Source of the DNA: Okapia johnstoni
Taxonomy: Eukaryota > Chordata > Mammalia > Artiodactyla > Giraffidae
NCBI GenBank assembly: GCA_024291935.2
Contig: CM044320.1
Coordinates: 53,200,001-53,264,000 of the forward strand
Reading direction: 5' to 3'
Length of the DNA: 64,000 nucleotides
The notes under the pieces are model-generated. The model did no database searches. It saw only the letters and a list, made by a program, of their open reading frames with translations, and was not told the origin of the DNA. This document shows positions 46,601 through 54,794 of this stretch, in pieces (positions within the stretch are counted from its first letter, which is position 1; each line of letters begins with the position of its first letter). The translations under genes were made by a program, and so were the position numbers.

Positions 46601-48830
46601 CCGTCATGCTGGGTGAGATACGGGTTCTCTTTACCGCTTCTTCCCTCTAGTTCCATTGACTACAGACTTGTCTAATTGGGACAGATGCCTAGAACGCAAA
46701 CTCATTTTTAAAATATATTTTTAAAAGTTCTTTAAGCTTTCTGCAGTAATCTGTAGTTATCGTGTCCCTTAGAGTTGCTTGATTTCCTTTGGAACCATTG
46801 CTCTGCTCTTGAGAACAGTTTTTTCCTTTGACCTTCACCCCTGTCATTTCTAAGTGTTCCCCATACCCTTTGAGGGGGAATTCCCTTGCTTGCTGCCAAC
46901 TTTGGTGCTAGAAGAGAGGTAGGTGAGAGCTCAGCCTTTTTTCAATTGAGATATGCTTGACATACATCATTATATTAGTGCACATTATATTAGTGTGATC
47001 TCTATATATATTCCAAAATGGTTACCACAGTTAGTTAATCTCCATTACCACACAGTTATTTCTTTCTTGTGATAGGAACTTCTTAAGACCTATTCTTTTA
47101 GCAACTTTCAAATATACAATACAGTATTATTAACTATAGTCACCAGGCTGTACATTACATCTCCAGCATTTATTTATTTTATAAGCGGAAGTTTGTACCT
47201 TCTGACTACTGTCAAATCATTTCCTTACCCACTCCCCCACCCTCTGCTTTTGGTAACCACCAACCTCTTCTCTGTATCTATGAGCTATTTTATTTTTTTT
47301 TAGTTCCACATACAACTGAGATCATATGATATTTGTCTGACATTTCTCTTGTGATGACCTCAAGGTCCATCTGTGTTATTGCGAATGGCAACAGCTCCTT
47401 CTTTCTTATGGCTGAATAATATTCCACTGTGTGTGTGTGTAATCACAATTTCTTTATCCACTCATCTGATGGTGAACACTTAGGTTGCTTCCTTGCCTTG
47501 GCTATTATAAATAATACTGGAGTGATCATGGCAGTGCAGTATCTTTTCAAGGAGGTTAGCTGTTGAAACTGGAGAAGGAAATGGCATCCCACTCCAGTAT
47601 TCTTGCCTGGAAAATTCCATGGACAGAGGAGCCTGGACGGCTCGAGTCCATGGGTCGCTTTTGAAAGAATACATTTTCTAAGGTAATACAAACGAATAGG
47701 AAATGCTCCTTTCCTATCAGGGGCAACCGAATAAAAAGCAGCTATAATATAAACTAAAAACTGGATCTTCATTTGAGAAGGTGTTATGCTTGAAAGGGAA
47801 TAGGTTGGAGGGTGGAGGTAAACCCTGAACAAGGCTATGAAGCTGTGCTTCTCAAACTGTAAAGAGCATGTGGATTTCCTTGGGGATCTTGTTAAGATGC
47901 AGATTCAGATTCAGCAGGTCTGCAGTAGGGCTGACATTCTGACTTGTCCCAGGTGATGCTGATACTGCTGGTCCAGGGGCCATGCTCTGAGGAACAAGGG
48001 TCCAAAGAACAGAGTGCATGTGGTGCGGAACTAGGGCAAAGAGGAGATGCATTGCCTCTTAGCATTAAAGGCTTGCCTCAGAAAACACACCGTCCCACCC
48101 TTGAGTAACTTTCCTTAATTCCATCCACACTGAATCCTCTAGGTTTTGTTTGTTCTGGCTTGTTTTGCTTTAGAAGAGCAAGCAGCTGAAAACCTTAATG
48201 GTTACTTTAGAAACATTTTGAACTTTGTATTTTGAAAGCTGTTAAAGCAACTAAAGACTAATTGACAGGTCATGTGTCAAAAGGCTTATGATAAAAACAA
48301 GCAAACAGTTGCTATGTATCTCGTCAGGTAGAGGAAGAAGGCAATGGCACCCCACTCCGGTACTCTTGCCTGGAAAATTCCATGGACGGAGGAGCCTGGT
48401 AGGCTGCAGTCCATGGGGTCGCTAAGAGTCGGACACGACTGAGCGACTTCACTTTCACTTTTCACTTTCATGCATTGGAGAAGGAAATGGCAACCCACTC
48501 CAGTGTTCTTGCCTGTAGAATCCCAGGGACGGCAGAGCCTGGTGGGCTTCCGTCTATGGGGTCACAGAGAGTCGGACACGACTGAAGTGACTTAGCAGCA
48601 GTCAGGTAGAGAGAATGCTTTGACTTCAGATGAAGTTGTTTAATGCATGTGTTTCAATACTTCGACTTTGCTCTGTCCTTGTGTCTCAGGTTTGGGAAGT
48701 AGCTGCACCATACATTGAAAAATACAGAATGGAGCATATTCCGGAATCAAGACCTGTTTCTCCAACAGCATTTTCACTGGAATTTCTGCACAAGAAATCT
48801 ACCAAGATCCCAGAGTCTGAGGATCTTTAA
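28419..48830 (+). CDS. HAL: Histidine ammonia-lyase (histidase), complete coding region in 20 exons
   Basis: Cytosolic enzyme of liver and skin that deaminates L-histidine to trans-urocanate, the first step of histidine breakdown; epidermal urocanate is a UV absorber. Exons: 28419-28665, 29510-29570, 29678-29705, 30300-30374, 30468-30540, 30633-30699, 31032-31069, 31908-32033, 35597-35736, 36662-36709, 37314-37461, 38235-38330, 38419-38477, 39364-39444, 40746-40811, 41125-41290, 43866-44000, 45669-45777, 45877-45946, 48690-48830. Total 1974 nt = 657 residues plus stop, the human length. Key sites: YGITTGFG, the self-cyclising Ala253-Ser254-Gly255 that forms the MIO cofactor, and GNFHGEYPA. 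The first ~100 residues are absent from bacterial HutH and match the Par3/HAL N-terminal family. All phases close. The untranslated first exon known in human HAL is not identified here. Confidence 0.98.
28755..28890 (-). repeat. BovA SINE fragment, reversed
   Basis: 'cagtcactcagtcttgtccgaccc' through GGGTTGCCATGCCCTCCTCC. It lies 90 nt after the first HAL coding exon. Confidence 0.88.
28915..29060 (-). repeat. MIR, reversed
   Basis: 'ccaccttttacaatgaggtagcaaactcagaaaggaggagagtta' matches the reverse MIR core. Confidence 0.65.
29510..29570 (+). CDS. HAL: HAL coding exon, residues 83-103
   Basis: 61-nt exon encoding [19 protein letters not shown]. It ends TT before donor GTATCC and joins A of the next exon to make Leu103. 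Confidence 0.94.
29678..29705 (+). CDS. HAL: HAL 28-nt micro-exon, residues 103-112
   Basis: Encodes YSKYREPEK after acceptor ACTTCAG, with donor GTAAGT. The intron before it is only 107 nt. Skipping would shift the frame. Confidence 0.93.
29868..30105 (-). repeat. CHR-type SINE, reversed, with target duplication
   Basis: Ends CCGGACCACCAGGGAAGTCC (complement of the CHR head). Flanked by a perfect TGCTTTTCCATTT at 29855-29867 and 30106-30118. Confidence 0.93.
30300..30374 (+). CDS. HAL: HAL coding exon, residues 113-137
   Basis: 75-nt phase 0-0 exon encoding [20 protein letters not shown] and CYKIK. The human protein has YIELDGD here. Confidence 0.95.
30468..30540 (+). CDS. HAL: HAL coding exon, residues 138-162
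   Basis: 73-nt exon encoding [20 protein letters not shown] and EEKT. It is flanked by introns of only 93 and 92 nt. Confidence 0.95.
30633..30699 (+). CDS. HAL: HAL coding exon, residues 162-184, YGITTGFG motif
   Basis: 67-nt exon with [14 protein letters not shown]. The Tyr-Gly-x-x-Thr-Gly-Phe-Gly stretch contributes the active-site tyrosine in this lyase family. Confidence 0.96.
31032..31069 (+). CDS. HAL: HAL coding exon, residues 184-197
   Basis: 38-nt exon encoding [12 protein letters not shown]. It completes Glu184 from the previous exon and begins Gly197. Confidence 0.94.
31127..31248. mobile_element. Tigger-like DNA transposon remnant (MITE)
   Basis: About 120 bp with terminal inverted repeats CAGTCAGCCCT / AGGGCAGACTG, bounded on both sides by TA, the target preference of Tc1/mariner-type elements. 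No transposase. Confidence 0.75.
31908..32033 (+). CDS. HAL: HAL coding exon, residues 197-239
   Basis: 126-nt exon encoding [20 protein letters not shown] and on to KQVVEVFN. Donor GTAATG. Confidence 0.95.
32254..32532 (-). repeat. Bov-A2 SINE (dimer), reversed, with (TGC)n
   Basis: Two BovA units in reverse, joined by GAAAGTGAAAAGTGAAAGTG. It begins with a CTGCTGCTGCTGCTG run that is the complement of the CAG tail. Confidence 0.92.
33489..33670 (+). repeat. Bov-tA SINE
   Basis: GGCTTCCCTCATAGCTCAGT head, GGTTCAATTCCTGGGTCGGG box and a body truncated before 'gacacgacttagtgac'. Confidence 0.92.
33845..34785 (-). repeat. CHR-type SINE, reversed, split by L1
   Basis: The left part 33845-34135 and right part 34733-34785 ('ctggaccaccagggaaat') make one CHR SINE. 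An L1 at 34136-34732 lies between them with a duplicated target. Confidence 0.9.
34136..34732 (-). mobile_element. Ruminant L1 3' fragment, inserted in a CHR SINE
   Basis: Reverse L1 3' region starting with a poly(T) tail at 34136-34150 ('ggaatattactcagccatt', 'ccatcagcagacgaatgga' on the - strand). Flanked by GGCAGGCAAATTCTT at 34121-34135 and 34733-34747. Confidence 0.93.
34802..34910 (-). repeat. BovB 3' end fragment, reversed
   Basis: 'ttcagttgctcagtcatgtctgac' and 'tccatcaccaacttacgaagcttgcttaaactcatgtcca' match the complement of the BovB 3' end at 7340-7465. Flanked by ATAAACATTT. Confidence 0.85.
35225..35500 (+). repeat. L2-like fragment
   Basis: 'ccttagaatagagtctaaacttaaagtggcttatggagaag' and following text resemble the L2 3' region. 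It ends about 100 nt before the MIO exon of HAL. Confidence 0.5.
35597..35736 (+). CDS. HAL: HAL coding exon, residues 239-285, MIO-forming Ala-Ser-Gly
   Basis: 140-nt exon with [19 protein letters not shown]. Ala253-Ser254-Gly255 cyclise and dehydrate to the methylidene-imidazolone electrophile that drives ammonia elimination. Confidence 0.98.
35912..36136 (-). repeat. Bov-tA SINE, reversed, with (TG)n
   Basis: A (GT)12 run at 35914-35937 is followed by the complement of Bov-tA, ending GAGCCACCAGGGAAGCCCC. Flanked by CTTAGTG. Confidence 0.9.
36662..36709 (+). CDS. HAL: HAL coding exon, residues 286-301
   Basis: 48-nt phase 0-0 exon encoding [16 protein letters not shown]. Acceptor TCTACAG, donor GTAAGA. 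Confidence 0.95.
37314..37461 (+). CDS. HAL: HAL coding exon, residues 302-351
   Basis: 148-nt exon beginning [20 protein letters not shown], the conserved helical core (LINGT motif of the family). Donor GTCAGC. Confidence 0.96.
37640..37735 (-). repeat. MIR fragment, reversed
   Basis: 'gagagttaagtgacctgccccagaccaccagctctga' is a reverse MIR pattern. Confidence 0.55.
37895..37914. repeat. Poly(A) tract
   Basis: About 20 consecutive A in a HAL intron with no clear SINE body to its left. Confidence 0.9.
38235..38330 (+). CDS. HAL: HAL coding exon, residues 351-383
   Basis: 96-nt exon encoding [20 protein letters not shown] and [11 protein letters not shown]. The donor GTCTGG is weak, and the following intron is only 88 nt. 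Confidence 0.95.
38419..38477 (+). CDS. HAL: HAL coding exon, residues 383-402
   Basis: 59-nt exon encoding [30 protein letters not shown] is a conserved block of the family. Confidence 0.96.
39364..39444 (+). CDS. HAL: HAL coding exon, residues 403-429
   Basis: 81-nt phase 0-0 exon encoding [20 protein letters not shown] and NSATDNP. NSATDNP is part of the active-site region. Donor GTATCT. Confidence 0.96.
39955..40156 (-). repeat. Bov-tA SINE, reversed
   Basis: 'gctaagtcacttcagttgtgtccgac' through CTTTACCACTAGTGCCACT. Confidence 0.9.
40746..40811 (+). CDS. HAL: HAL coding exon, residues 430-451, GNFHGEYPA
   Basis: 66-nt phase 0-0 exon with [12 protein letters not shown], a substrate-binding block. 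The acceptor (CCAATTTTGAAAG) has a poor pyrimidine tract, but the phase and family alignment fix the boundary. Confidence 0.94.
40859..41082 (-). repeat. Bov-tA SINE, reversed, next to HAL exon
   Basis: Full-length complement ending GCGCCACCTGGGAAGCC. Flanked by a perfect CATATCCCAATAT at 40846-40858 and 41083-41095, 42 nt before the exon at 41125. Confidence 0.95.
41125..41290 (+). CDS. HAL: HAL coding exon, residues 452-507
   Basis: 166-nt exon encoding [20 protein letters not shown] and on through [17 protein letters not shown] Bov-tA SINE ends 42 nt before this exon. Confidence 0.97.
41805..41998 (-). repeat. MIR, reversed
   Basis: 'ggcaggtactattatttcttctttcacagatgg...gcacagctactaagaagtaaagcagagttc' is a reverse MIR. 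Confidence 0.75.
42223..42466 (+). repeat. MIR, near full length
   Basis: 'gcatggcagttcaataagagcatagcc' through 'tgaggattaaatgaattaatgcaggg...gtgcctggcataccgtaagcac' covers almost the whole MIR consensus. Confidence 0.88.
42556..42861 (-). mobile_element. Ruminant L1 fragment, reversed
   Basis: Closely matches 34256-34545 ('gaacgtcccaccctcaccttctccctcagagtcca' in both), same orientation. Confidence 0.88.
42887..43108 (-). repeat. Bov-tA SINE, reversed
   Basis: 'tgcatgctaagttgcttcggtcatgtcc' through CACCACCTGGGAAGCCC. Flanked by CACATTAACA. Confidence 0.92.
43866..44000 (+). CDS. HAL: HAL coding exon, residues 507-552
   Basis: 135-nt exon encoding [20 protein letters not shown], then [20 protein letters not shown]. 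Acceptor CTCTTGCAG, donor GTAACC. Confidence 0.96.
44043..44200 (-). repeat. MER5A-like hAT remnant
   Basis: 'cagtggtcctcagaatgg...catcagcatcacctgggaac...cagacctgctgactcagagactctg...aacaagccctctaggtgattttgatg'. Starts 42 nt after a HAL exon. Confidence 0.65.
44620..44632. repeat. Poly(C) run
   Basis: Thirteen consecutive C in a HAL intron, likely length-variable. Confidence 0.9.
45008..45210 (-). repeat. Old L1 fragment, reversed
   Basis: 'gagagataattcatatattatacaattcaccca...cattttcatcattccagaaagaaacc' is a familiar reverse L1 3' UTR stretch. Confidence 0.55.
45669..45777 (+). CDS. HAL: HAL coding exon, residues 552-588
   Basis: 109-nt exon encoding [20 protein letters not shown] and on to VYDLVRSVV. 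The following intron is 99 nt. Confidence 0.96.
45877..45946 (+). CDS. HAL: HAL coding exon, residues 588-611
   Basis: 70-nt exon encoding [20 protein letters not shown] and EQK. Donor GTAAGC; a Bov-tA SINE starts 57 nt downstream. Confidence 0.96.
46003..46205 (+). repeat. Bov-tA SINE
   Basis: GGTTCCCCAGTGGCTCAGTT head, CGTTCGATCCCTGGGTTGGG box and a worn BovA end ('gtcagagatgacttcgtgac'). Confidence 0.9.
46938..47566 (-). repeat. Old L1 3' fragment, reversed
   Basis: 'ttcaattgagatatgcttgacatacatc', 'aatatacaatacagtattattaactatagtcacc', 'tatggctgaataatattccac' are reverse L1 3' UTR hallmarks. Confidence 0.75.
47568..47660 (+). repeat. BovA monomer fragment
   Basis: 'tggagaaggaaatggcatcccactccag' to 'gagtccatgggtcgc', abutting the old L1. 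Confidence 0.85.
47850..48010 (+). repeat. MER5A-like hAT remnant
   Basis: 'cttctcaaactgtaaagagcatg...cttgttaagatgcagattcagattcagcaggtctgcagtagggctgacattctg...gtgatgctgatactgctggtcc'. Confidence 0.7.
48334..48600 (+). repeat. Bov-A2 SINE (dimer) with target duplication
   Basis: Two BovA units ending CTTAGCAGCA. Flanked by a perfect GTCAGGTAGAG at 48323-48333 and 48601-48611, just before the last HAL exon. Confidence 0.95.
48690..48830 (+). CDS. HAL: HAL terminal coding exon, residues 612-657 and stop
   Basis: Coding part of the last exon. Starts [20 protein letters not shown] and ends [11 protein letters not shown] then TAA at 48828-48830. A Bov-A2 SINE ends 89 nt upstream. Confidence 0.97.
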   Translation, partial: VWEVAAPYIEKYRMEHIPESRPVSPTAFSLEFLHKKSTKIPESEDL

Positions 48831-50355
48831 TGCTTTTTGTCACGAATTAGCAGATTAGATAGCACTTAATTTTACAGCAAACAGTACTATGCTGAAGGAG
48901 AGACCTGAGAACTTTCTCAGGTGGATCAATCTATTATATAGTTCGGGTCTTATAATACCTGCTCTGGTTAGGCTGGTGATAATATTATATTTACTAAATC
49001 TATTACTGTGTTCTTGTTGACCTGGTTAGAGATGTAAATGGTGTTTCCAGGTTACAGGACTTTAATTACTTCTTAACGATATCTACAGGTCACTCATTCC
49101 TAAGGGTGAGAAGAGTAACCACAATTGTGTGGATGTTTGACTCTTGACATTAGATGAACTCAAATCTTGAAACAGATTGATGGCATTCTTTTCCAAAAAC
49201 ATTAGACTTCTGTGAATCTTTCTTTTGTTTTGGTTTTTTGGTTGTTTTTTCTTTTTGCTTTGACAAGTTCTAGTTAACTTTGGTGGATTATACTAAGCCA
49301 TGATATGATGAATGTTCCTTAATATGTAAACAATACTTTTTAAGTCATAATTTGCTCTCAAGCTGCTTTTTGTTTTATTAGTTGAATTGTAGTAAATAGT
49401 CAATTGGTCAACAAGAGATTCTGCATCAAGGAGTTAAGGAATGAATAGAAAGATTGCTATTAGAGTGGTTCTCAATGAACTATATCATATTTATCAAATG
49501 TCAGTATACATATCAAAGAAAGGATTCAGATGCTTAAACTGTAGGTTAGTGTTATTGCTGCCTTATTACGTGTTAGTACTTTGTTCATGTTCTTGTAATA
49601 ACCTAGCTTAAGAAGCCTCATTTCACAGGTAAGGAATCTGATGTTTGTAAGTTAACCAACCCCCTCTCTGTAATGGTAATTAAGACAAGGCCCTGTTGAC
49701 GGAGATCAGATGGGCCTCAGGATGTTACCCAGTCTGTTCCCTCCCCACTGAAGAAGATAAAGGACCTCTTGGGAAGGCTTAAGTGTAATTGTCTAAATGA
49801 AGGATGGATCTAATGACTTCTTGACTCCCTGAGGCTATGAATCTACTCCCTGAGGCTATGACTCTGCACCCTTCTGTGCAAACATGAGCAAAGCACTTTC
49901 CAAGTGCCGTGAAACCATGGCTCTAATGACTGCAGTTGGTCAAGGAAAGGGCAGACATGCTTGCCCGCTTTCCTACCTGATGACAGCCTAAAATGGGTCC
50001 AACATGTATTTCAAAGCAGAGTTTTTTCTAATTGCAACCTGTCCACAGGAAAGGTGGAGACAGAGGTACAAACCAAAATGTGCTGAGGAACCTGTTGACC
50101 GAAAGGTGGTTCTTGATGCTGTTCTTTGCTGAAATGTGGACACAGGAATGAAGTTTATTCATTTTTATCCACAAATTGCAGTGGAGCAAGTAAACCCAGT
50201 GGTTTGATGGCTGTTTGTCACTTTGCTGTGGGGTGTACTGGTGGCCAAGACTGGTCCTCTGGGGCCCTTTGTTACTGAGTTTTCTGTACAGCTCTGTGAC
50301 TGTGCCCTCAAGGTAATTTCAAGGTAAATGTGGAATAAACTAAGTCTTACTGTCT
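48831..50355 (+). other. HAL: HAL 3' untranslated region
   Basis: About 1.5 kb of AT-rich sequence from the stop codon to just after the AATAAA at 50334. It is free of recognisable ruminant SINEs, unlike the flanking introns. A faint MIR-like stretch may lie at about 49545-49690. The end is estimated. Confidence 0.7.
50334..50339 (+). terminator. HAL: HAL poly(A) signal AATAAA
   Basis: Canonical hexamer (TGGAATAAACT) about 1.5 kb after the stop, followed by a T/GT-rich stretch (GTCTTACTGTCTTATGTCAT). Confidence 0.75.
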
Positions 50356-51119
50356 TATGTCATTGCTGTATTCTTAGATTTTTATAACAAAGTATGTCAC
50401 CTCATCAGGGAAAGGTTATTCTAATTGCAGTTAGTTACATTTGTGTAAGATTTTTGTCATTGAATGTTCACACAGTACAAAGTGTCTGTAGACAATGTGA
50501 TTGATTGGGTAGATATTCTCTCTCTCTCTTCCCCACTGAGGAGCCCAGAAGAGCTGGAGGCATCATGATTTTCATCCAGGTGAGCTCACCTGGGCTTCTT
50601 TACCTGCTCTCTTAGGGCAGCCAGAGAGAAAAACCAAAAGCGCAAGGGCTTTTCAAGCTCCTTTCATGCCACATTTGCTAATGTTCAGTTGGCCAAAGCA
50701 AGTCACGTGTCAAGCGCACATCAGTTTGGGAGAGTAACACATAAGGGCATGTGATTTGGGGACTGTTACTATAACAACTTACCACATACATGAAACTCCA
50801 CACATAACCTGAAAAATTCCAAAGAAGCTACTTTTCATTACTACTTAAAGCTTGTCTCATTTCTGAACCTGGTCACTGAGTTATTATCTTTTTATTAAAG
50901 CTTCTAATTATCTCATGAATAGCATGATCATTTTACACGTGGGAGTTTACTTTGGTTGAAGGTACTCATTTATTAAATGTAAACATTTAATGTTAACATT
51001 AACATTATACCAAAAAAAAAAAGAATTGGAGGAAATTCATTTCATCTCAGGGTACAGGCCTGGTTCGTCTCCAGGGGGTCCTGTTCCCTTTATTGGATGC
51101 TTACCTCAAGAGACAGTAG

Positions 51120-51662
51120 GGGGGTACAGCTTGGGCCAATGAGACAGAAGAATTTTACTGGAGGTGAGACAGGCCTGGGTCCTGGGACCCTTTGTTGCAG
51201 TGCTGCAATGCTTATACCTGGACACGCCTTTTCTTGAGCAACAAAATACAAAGAAATTATATGGGACTAAAATGAACAGTGTGCACAGTCAGTTGGGACA
51301 AATTCTGGACAAAAGCTGCAAAAAGATAAAAAAAAAAAAAAACCCAACTGCAACTTTTAAAGAGCCTGGAGCAAAAGAGCCTACGAGCAAAAGCAGGGTA
51401 CTGGGCATGCCCCCTGCACACAGCACCACCTAAGCCACCCCTCTGGCCAACCTCTGGACACACCCCTACCCTCACTCCATATAAGGAACAAGGTCCCCCC
51501 ACTCCTCAGGGAGCCAGCAAACAAGGGAACCTGCTGATTCTTCTCACCCTCCCCCTCAACCCCTGCTGCAACAGGAGCCCCAGTAAAACCTTGCCTGAAT
51601 TTCTTGTCTGGCCTCTGATCAATTTCCATTGGCTAAGGAGGCCAAGAACCCTGGTCAGTAAC
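51120..51662 (+). repeat. Candidate solo LTR of an endogenous retrovirus
   Basis: About 540 bp with LTR-like order: a TATA box in CTCCATATAAGGAACAAGG near 51476-51494, a C/T-rich stretch, a variant poly(A) signal AGTAAA near 51581, a GT/T-rich stretch (TTTCTTGTCTGGCCTC), and an end at GGTCAGTAACA. No internal viral coding sequence or primer-binding site is next to it. Exact ends and target duplication were not resolved, and the family is not assigned. Confidence 0.6.
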
Positions 51663-52114
51663 AGAGGCTTCTAGAAAACTCTTTCTCTCCTGAGAGCAGG
51701 CTTTCTCCCCGTCCTGCTTGACCTGAATGAGGAGGCACAGCCCCTCTGACTGTTGCTAGCCTGCCACACCAGGGGGACCTAGCCTTGGGGTGTCCCCAAC
51801 TGTGTAGGACACAGCAGGAGTGGGGGAAGGACTCTGGGTCTTCAGGGGTCCTGAACTGCTGGATAAACCAGTCCTGAAGCCTGTCCTTCCTGTGAACTTT
51901 CAAGCGGGAGCTAATAAGCTTCCTTGTTTTTCAAGCCATGGTCAGGTAGGGGTGTTCATATTTCACTGTGCCATTTCGAGAGCTTTCCATCCAGACTTCT
52001 AGCACCTGATACCTCCTACTCTCTCCACCAAAGGACTTGGTTGAGGTGTCTTTCCAGAGTCCACTCACACAGCACATATCTGAGTGCCAACTGTGTTGAC
52101 TAAAACCGGATTCT

Positions 52115-52560
52115 TCTTTCTATAACAAACACTTGTCCTGGTCCTAACCTCTTCAAAAACTTGCAGTGGCCTCCCATGACTTTAAGAATGAAGTTCCAAC
52201 TAGTGAGCCTGACCTTCCAAGTCTTGTGAAACCTGAGTCAACCTTATAGTCCCTGTACCCCCACCCCAAGCCCTCCACTCTAGGAGGACTCAGACCCACC
52301 CCCCTCTTGAACACTCCCATGATCCCCCATCTTGGAGACTTTCCTTCACATCAAAATCCTTCCAAGCTCCCAAGCTGAGGATGGCAATGCCCCTTTCCAC
52401 CCAATCATGACACTGTTTCTTGTTGGGTTTTACTTTTACTTCCCCATAAGCATCATCTTTTGACATTACATTAAGGAATTCATATGCTCTTTCCAATATG
52501 TGGAACAAGTACTGTCTTTAACACTTCATTTCTGGGTTGGCCTGCTGAGTGTATTTTAAT
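52115..52560 (+). repeat. L2-like fragment
   Basis: 'cttcaaaaacttgcagtggcctcccatgac...aatgaagttcc' is the usual L2 phrase. Confidence 0.6.
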
Positions 52561-52589
52561 AAGTACTTTTCACTATGACCATCTGCATG

Positions 52590-52760
52590 CTTGTGCAGCC
52601 ATTCATTACTTCATTCACTGATCTCCTCCTATGAACCAGTCACTATACTAGATCCTGGGGACATGACCAGGCCCTTCCCTCTCCTAACACACAGTCTAAA
52701 GAGAAGGACAGTTCGGCTGCAATGCTCTAGAGGTGCTCACAGAGGAATGGGAACACGGTG
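52590..52760. repeat. Ancient mammalian repeat, unclassified
   Basis: 'ttcattcactgatctcctcctatgaaccagtcactatactagatcctgggga' follows a common old-repeat pattern. A related copy is at 59755-60100. Confidence 0.4.
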
Positions 52761-52896
52761 GGGATGGGGAGTGACTAGCTCCAATTTCCCACATTAAGAA
52801 GACAGGGAAAGCACTCTAGGCACAGGAAAGGGTGCTGCGAGGTCTGGAACAGCAAAAGCAAATGGAGGTTTTGAGGCACCGTGTGTGGCTAGGGTC

Positions 52897-53050
52897 TAGA
52901 CCGCAGTCCTTCTCAGACTCAAGGGGGCAGACAAATCACCTGTGGGTTTGTTAAAAACAGATTCTGATTCAGTAGATGTGGAGTGGGGCTGAGGTTCTGC
53001 GTTTCTAGCCAGTTTCTGCGAGTTGCAAGGGGCTTGTAGGACACTGGTCT
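52897..53050 (+). repeat. MER5A-like hAT remnant
   Basis: 'gtccttctcagactcaaggggg...aatcacctgtgggtttgttaaaaacagattctgattcagtagatgtggagtggggctgagg'. Confidence 0.7.
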
Positions 53051-53150
53051 GGGAGGAATAAGGCAGTTTCAGGTGGGTATCCTCTTCTGGTTTCTTTCAA
53101 AAAAGACAAGAATGCTATTTCTTTAGAGTTAATGTTTCCCAGAAGGAAAA

Positions 53151-53365
53151 TGGGCTTCCCTAGTGGCTCAGATGGTAAAGAATCCGCCTGCAATATGGGA
53201 GACCTGGACTCGATCCCTGGGTTGGGAAAATCCCCTGGAGAAGGGCATGGCAACCCACTCCAGGATTCTTGCCTGGAGACTCCCCATGGACAGAAGAGAC
53301 TGGTGGGCTGCAGTCCATGTGGTTGCAAAGAGTTGGACATGATTGAGCAACTAAGCACACACAGA
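53151..53365 (+). repeat. Bov-tA SINE
   Basis: GGGCTTCCCTAGTGGCTCAG head, CTCGATCCCTGGGTTGGG box and BovA body. Confidence 0.93.
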
Positions 53366-53478
53366 AGGTAAATAAGTGCTTCACCTGCTTATTCCACAAG
53401 TGTAAGGATATACTTCTGCATGGCTTGGATTCTAGGACAGACCTAATATTTAATTTTGGCCTTTCTAGCTATCTCCTT

Positions 53479-53757
53479 GGAGAAGGCAATGGCACCCCAC
53501 TCCAGTACTCTTGCCTGGAAAATCCCATGGACGGAGGAGCCTGGTCGGCTGCAGTCCATGGGGTCACTAAGAATCGGACATGACTGAGTGACTTCACTTT
53601 CGCTTTTCACTTTCATGCATTGGAGAAGGAAATGGCAACCCACTCCAGTGTTCTTGCTTGGAGAATCCCAGGGATGGGGGAGCCTGGTGGGCTGCCTGCT
53701 GTCTATGGGGTCGCACAGAGTCGGACACGACTGAAGCGACTTAGCAGCAGCAGCAGC
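53479..53757 (+). repeat. Bov-A2 SINE (dimer) with CAG tail and target duplication
   Basis: Two BovA units ending GCGACTTAGCAGCAGCAGC. Flanked by AGCTATCTCCT at 53468-53478 and 53758-53768. Confidence 0.95.
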
Positions 53758-54305
53758 AGCTATCTCCTGCACCCCAGACTCCCATCGTTAACTAGGAGAC
53801 CAGTCACAGGGGAGGTATCACCCGCAGCAACCATGTGCTTCCCACACCCCCTTTCAGCTTCTTCACCAAGCATGTAAGGAGCCGAGCTCCAGAGACGCTG
53901 CGCTACTAGCCCGTGATAGCGACGTGCACTGTTACCTTTAACCTTCTGACAAGGGATCTCTTGATTTGATCTATACTGAATACAGTAAAGACTCATCGAT
54001 TCAGGCTCTATTCACTTGAAATGGGTGATAATTTGGGTACTGTTTACTTACCTAGTCATCTCTTCCTAAACAGAACATAGTTTGATCATGAAGCTGTGAT
54101 TATTAAGATGATAAAAGCATTTTAAAAGATTTCAAGTAAACTCATAAGGTTTTAGAGACACCCATTTATATAATCATCCACTTTTTCTGTATGTAATCTC
54201 CTTTCTTCTGTAATTTGTTCATTTCCTTAAAAGCTCTAGTAGACAACACCACTGACTGGTTTCTCATGTTGCTGTAAACAACAACAATAATAGTGACAGC
54301 AAATA

Positions 54306-54311
54306 TTTATT
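54306..54311 (-). terminator. AMDHD1: Candidate AMDHD1 poly(A) signal
   Basis: TTTATT on the + strand is AATAAA on the - strand, about 490 nt past the AMDHD1 stop. It is the best-placed canonical hexamer I can see in the expected direction. The actual cleavage site is not known. Confidence 0.5.
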
Positions 54312-54794
54312 GAGAGCTATAAAACTTTCCAGACATTTGTAATTAATGTGAAGCATCAAAAACTTTAAAACAATTTTAAAAAAATGTAGTACTGCATTTG
54401 ATCAAAACGCATCCATTACAAGAAGGTCCCTGTACTTGTGTATAAAATGACAAGTCTTGACCTCTGCCATGAAGCTCTATTGTAAGGGTTGGCAAGAAAT
54501 GAGAAATAGAAGAACACCCTCCCCTCAGAGGACACTAATGAATTAATCTGCAGAATATTTATAACAACCTTTGTGAAGTTAATGTTTGAGACTATCATCA
54601 CAAATTGTTTACCTGATTATATGTCTATGTGCACATGTTAAAATAAGTGAATCCCTTGGGTTTTTCAAGCGGATTAAAAAAAATATTGAAATATATTTAC
54701 GTGACATCATTTTGCTAAACTACTAAAGTATTTTAACTCTTAGCATAACTGTATTGACTTATACAGTCGAAGAGTCTCCTCTTTCCTTATAGAT

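Larger units (their letters stand above)
50356..54290. other. HAL-AMDHD1 convergent intergenic region
   Basis: Lies between the two poly(A) signals. Bases 50356-51119 hold no element I recognise. The rest is a candidate LTR, L2, an old unclassified repeat, MER5A-like, Bov-tA and Bov-A2. No gene is supported. Confidence 0.65.

Noticed and set aside
51164..51502. Small frames within the candidate LTR
   Set aside because: LTRs are non-coding here; the frames lack homology and a start context.
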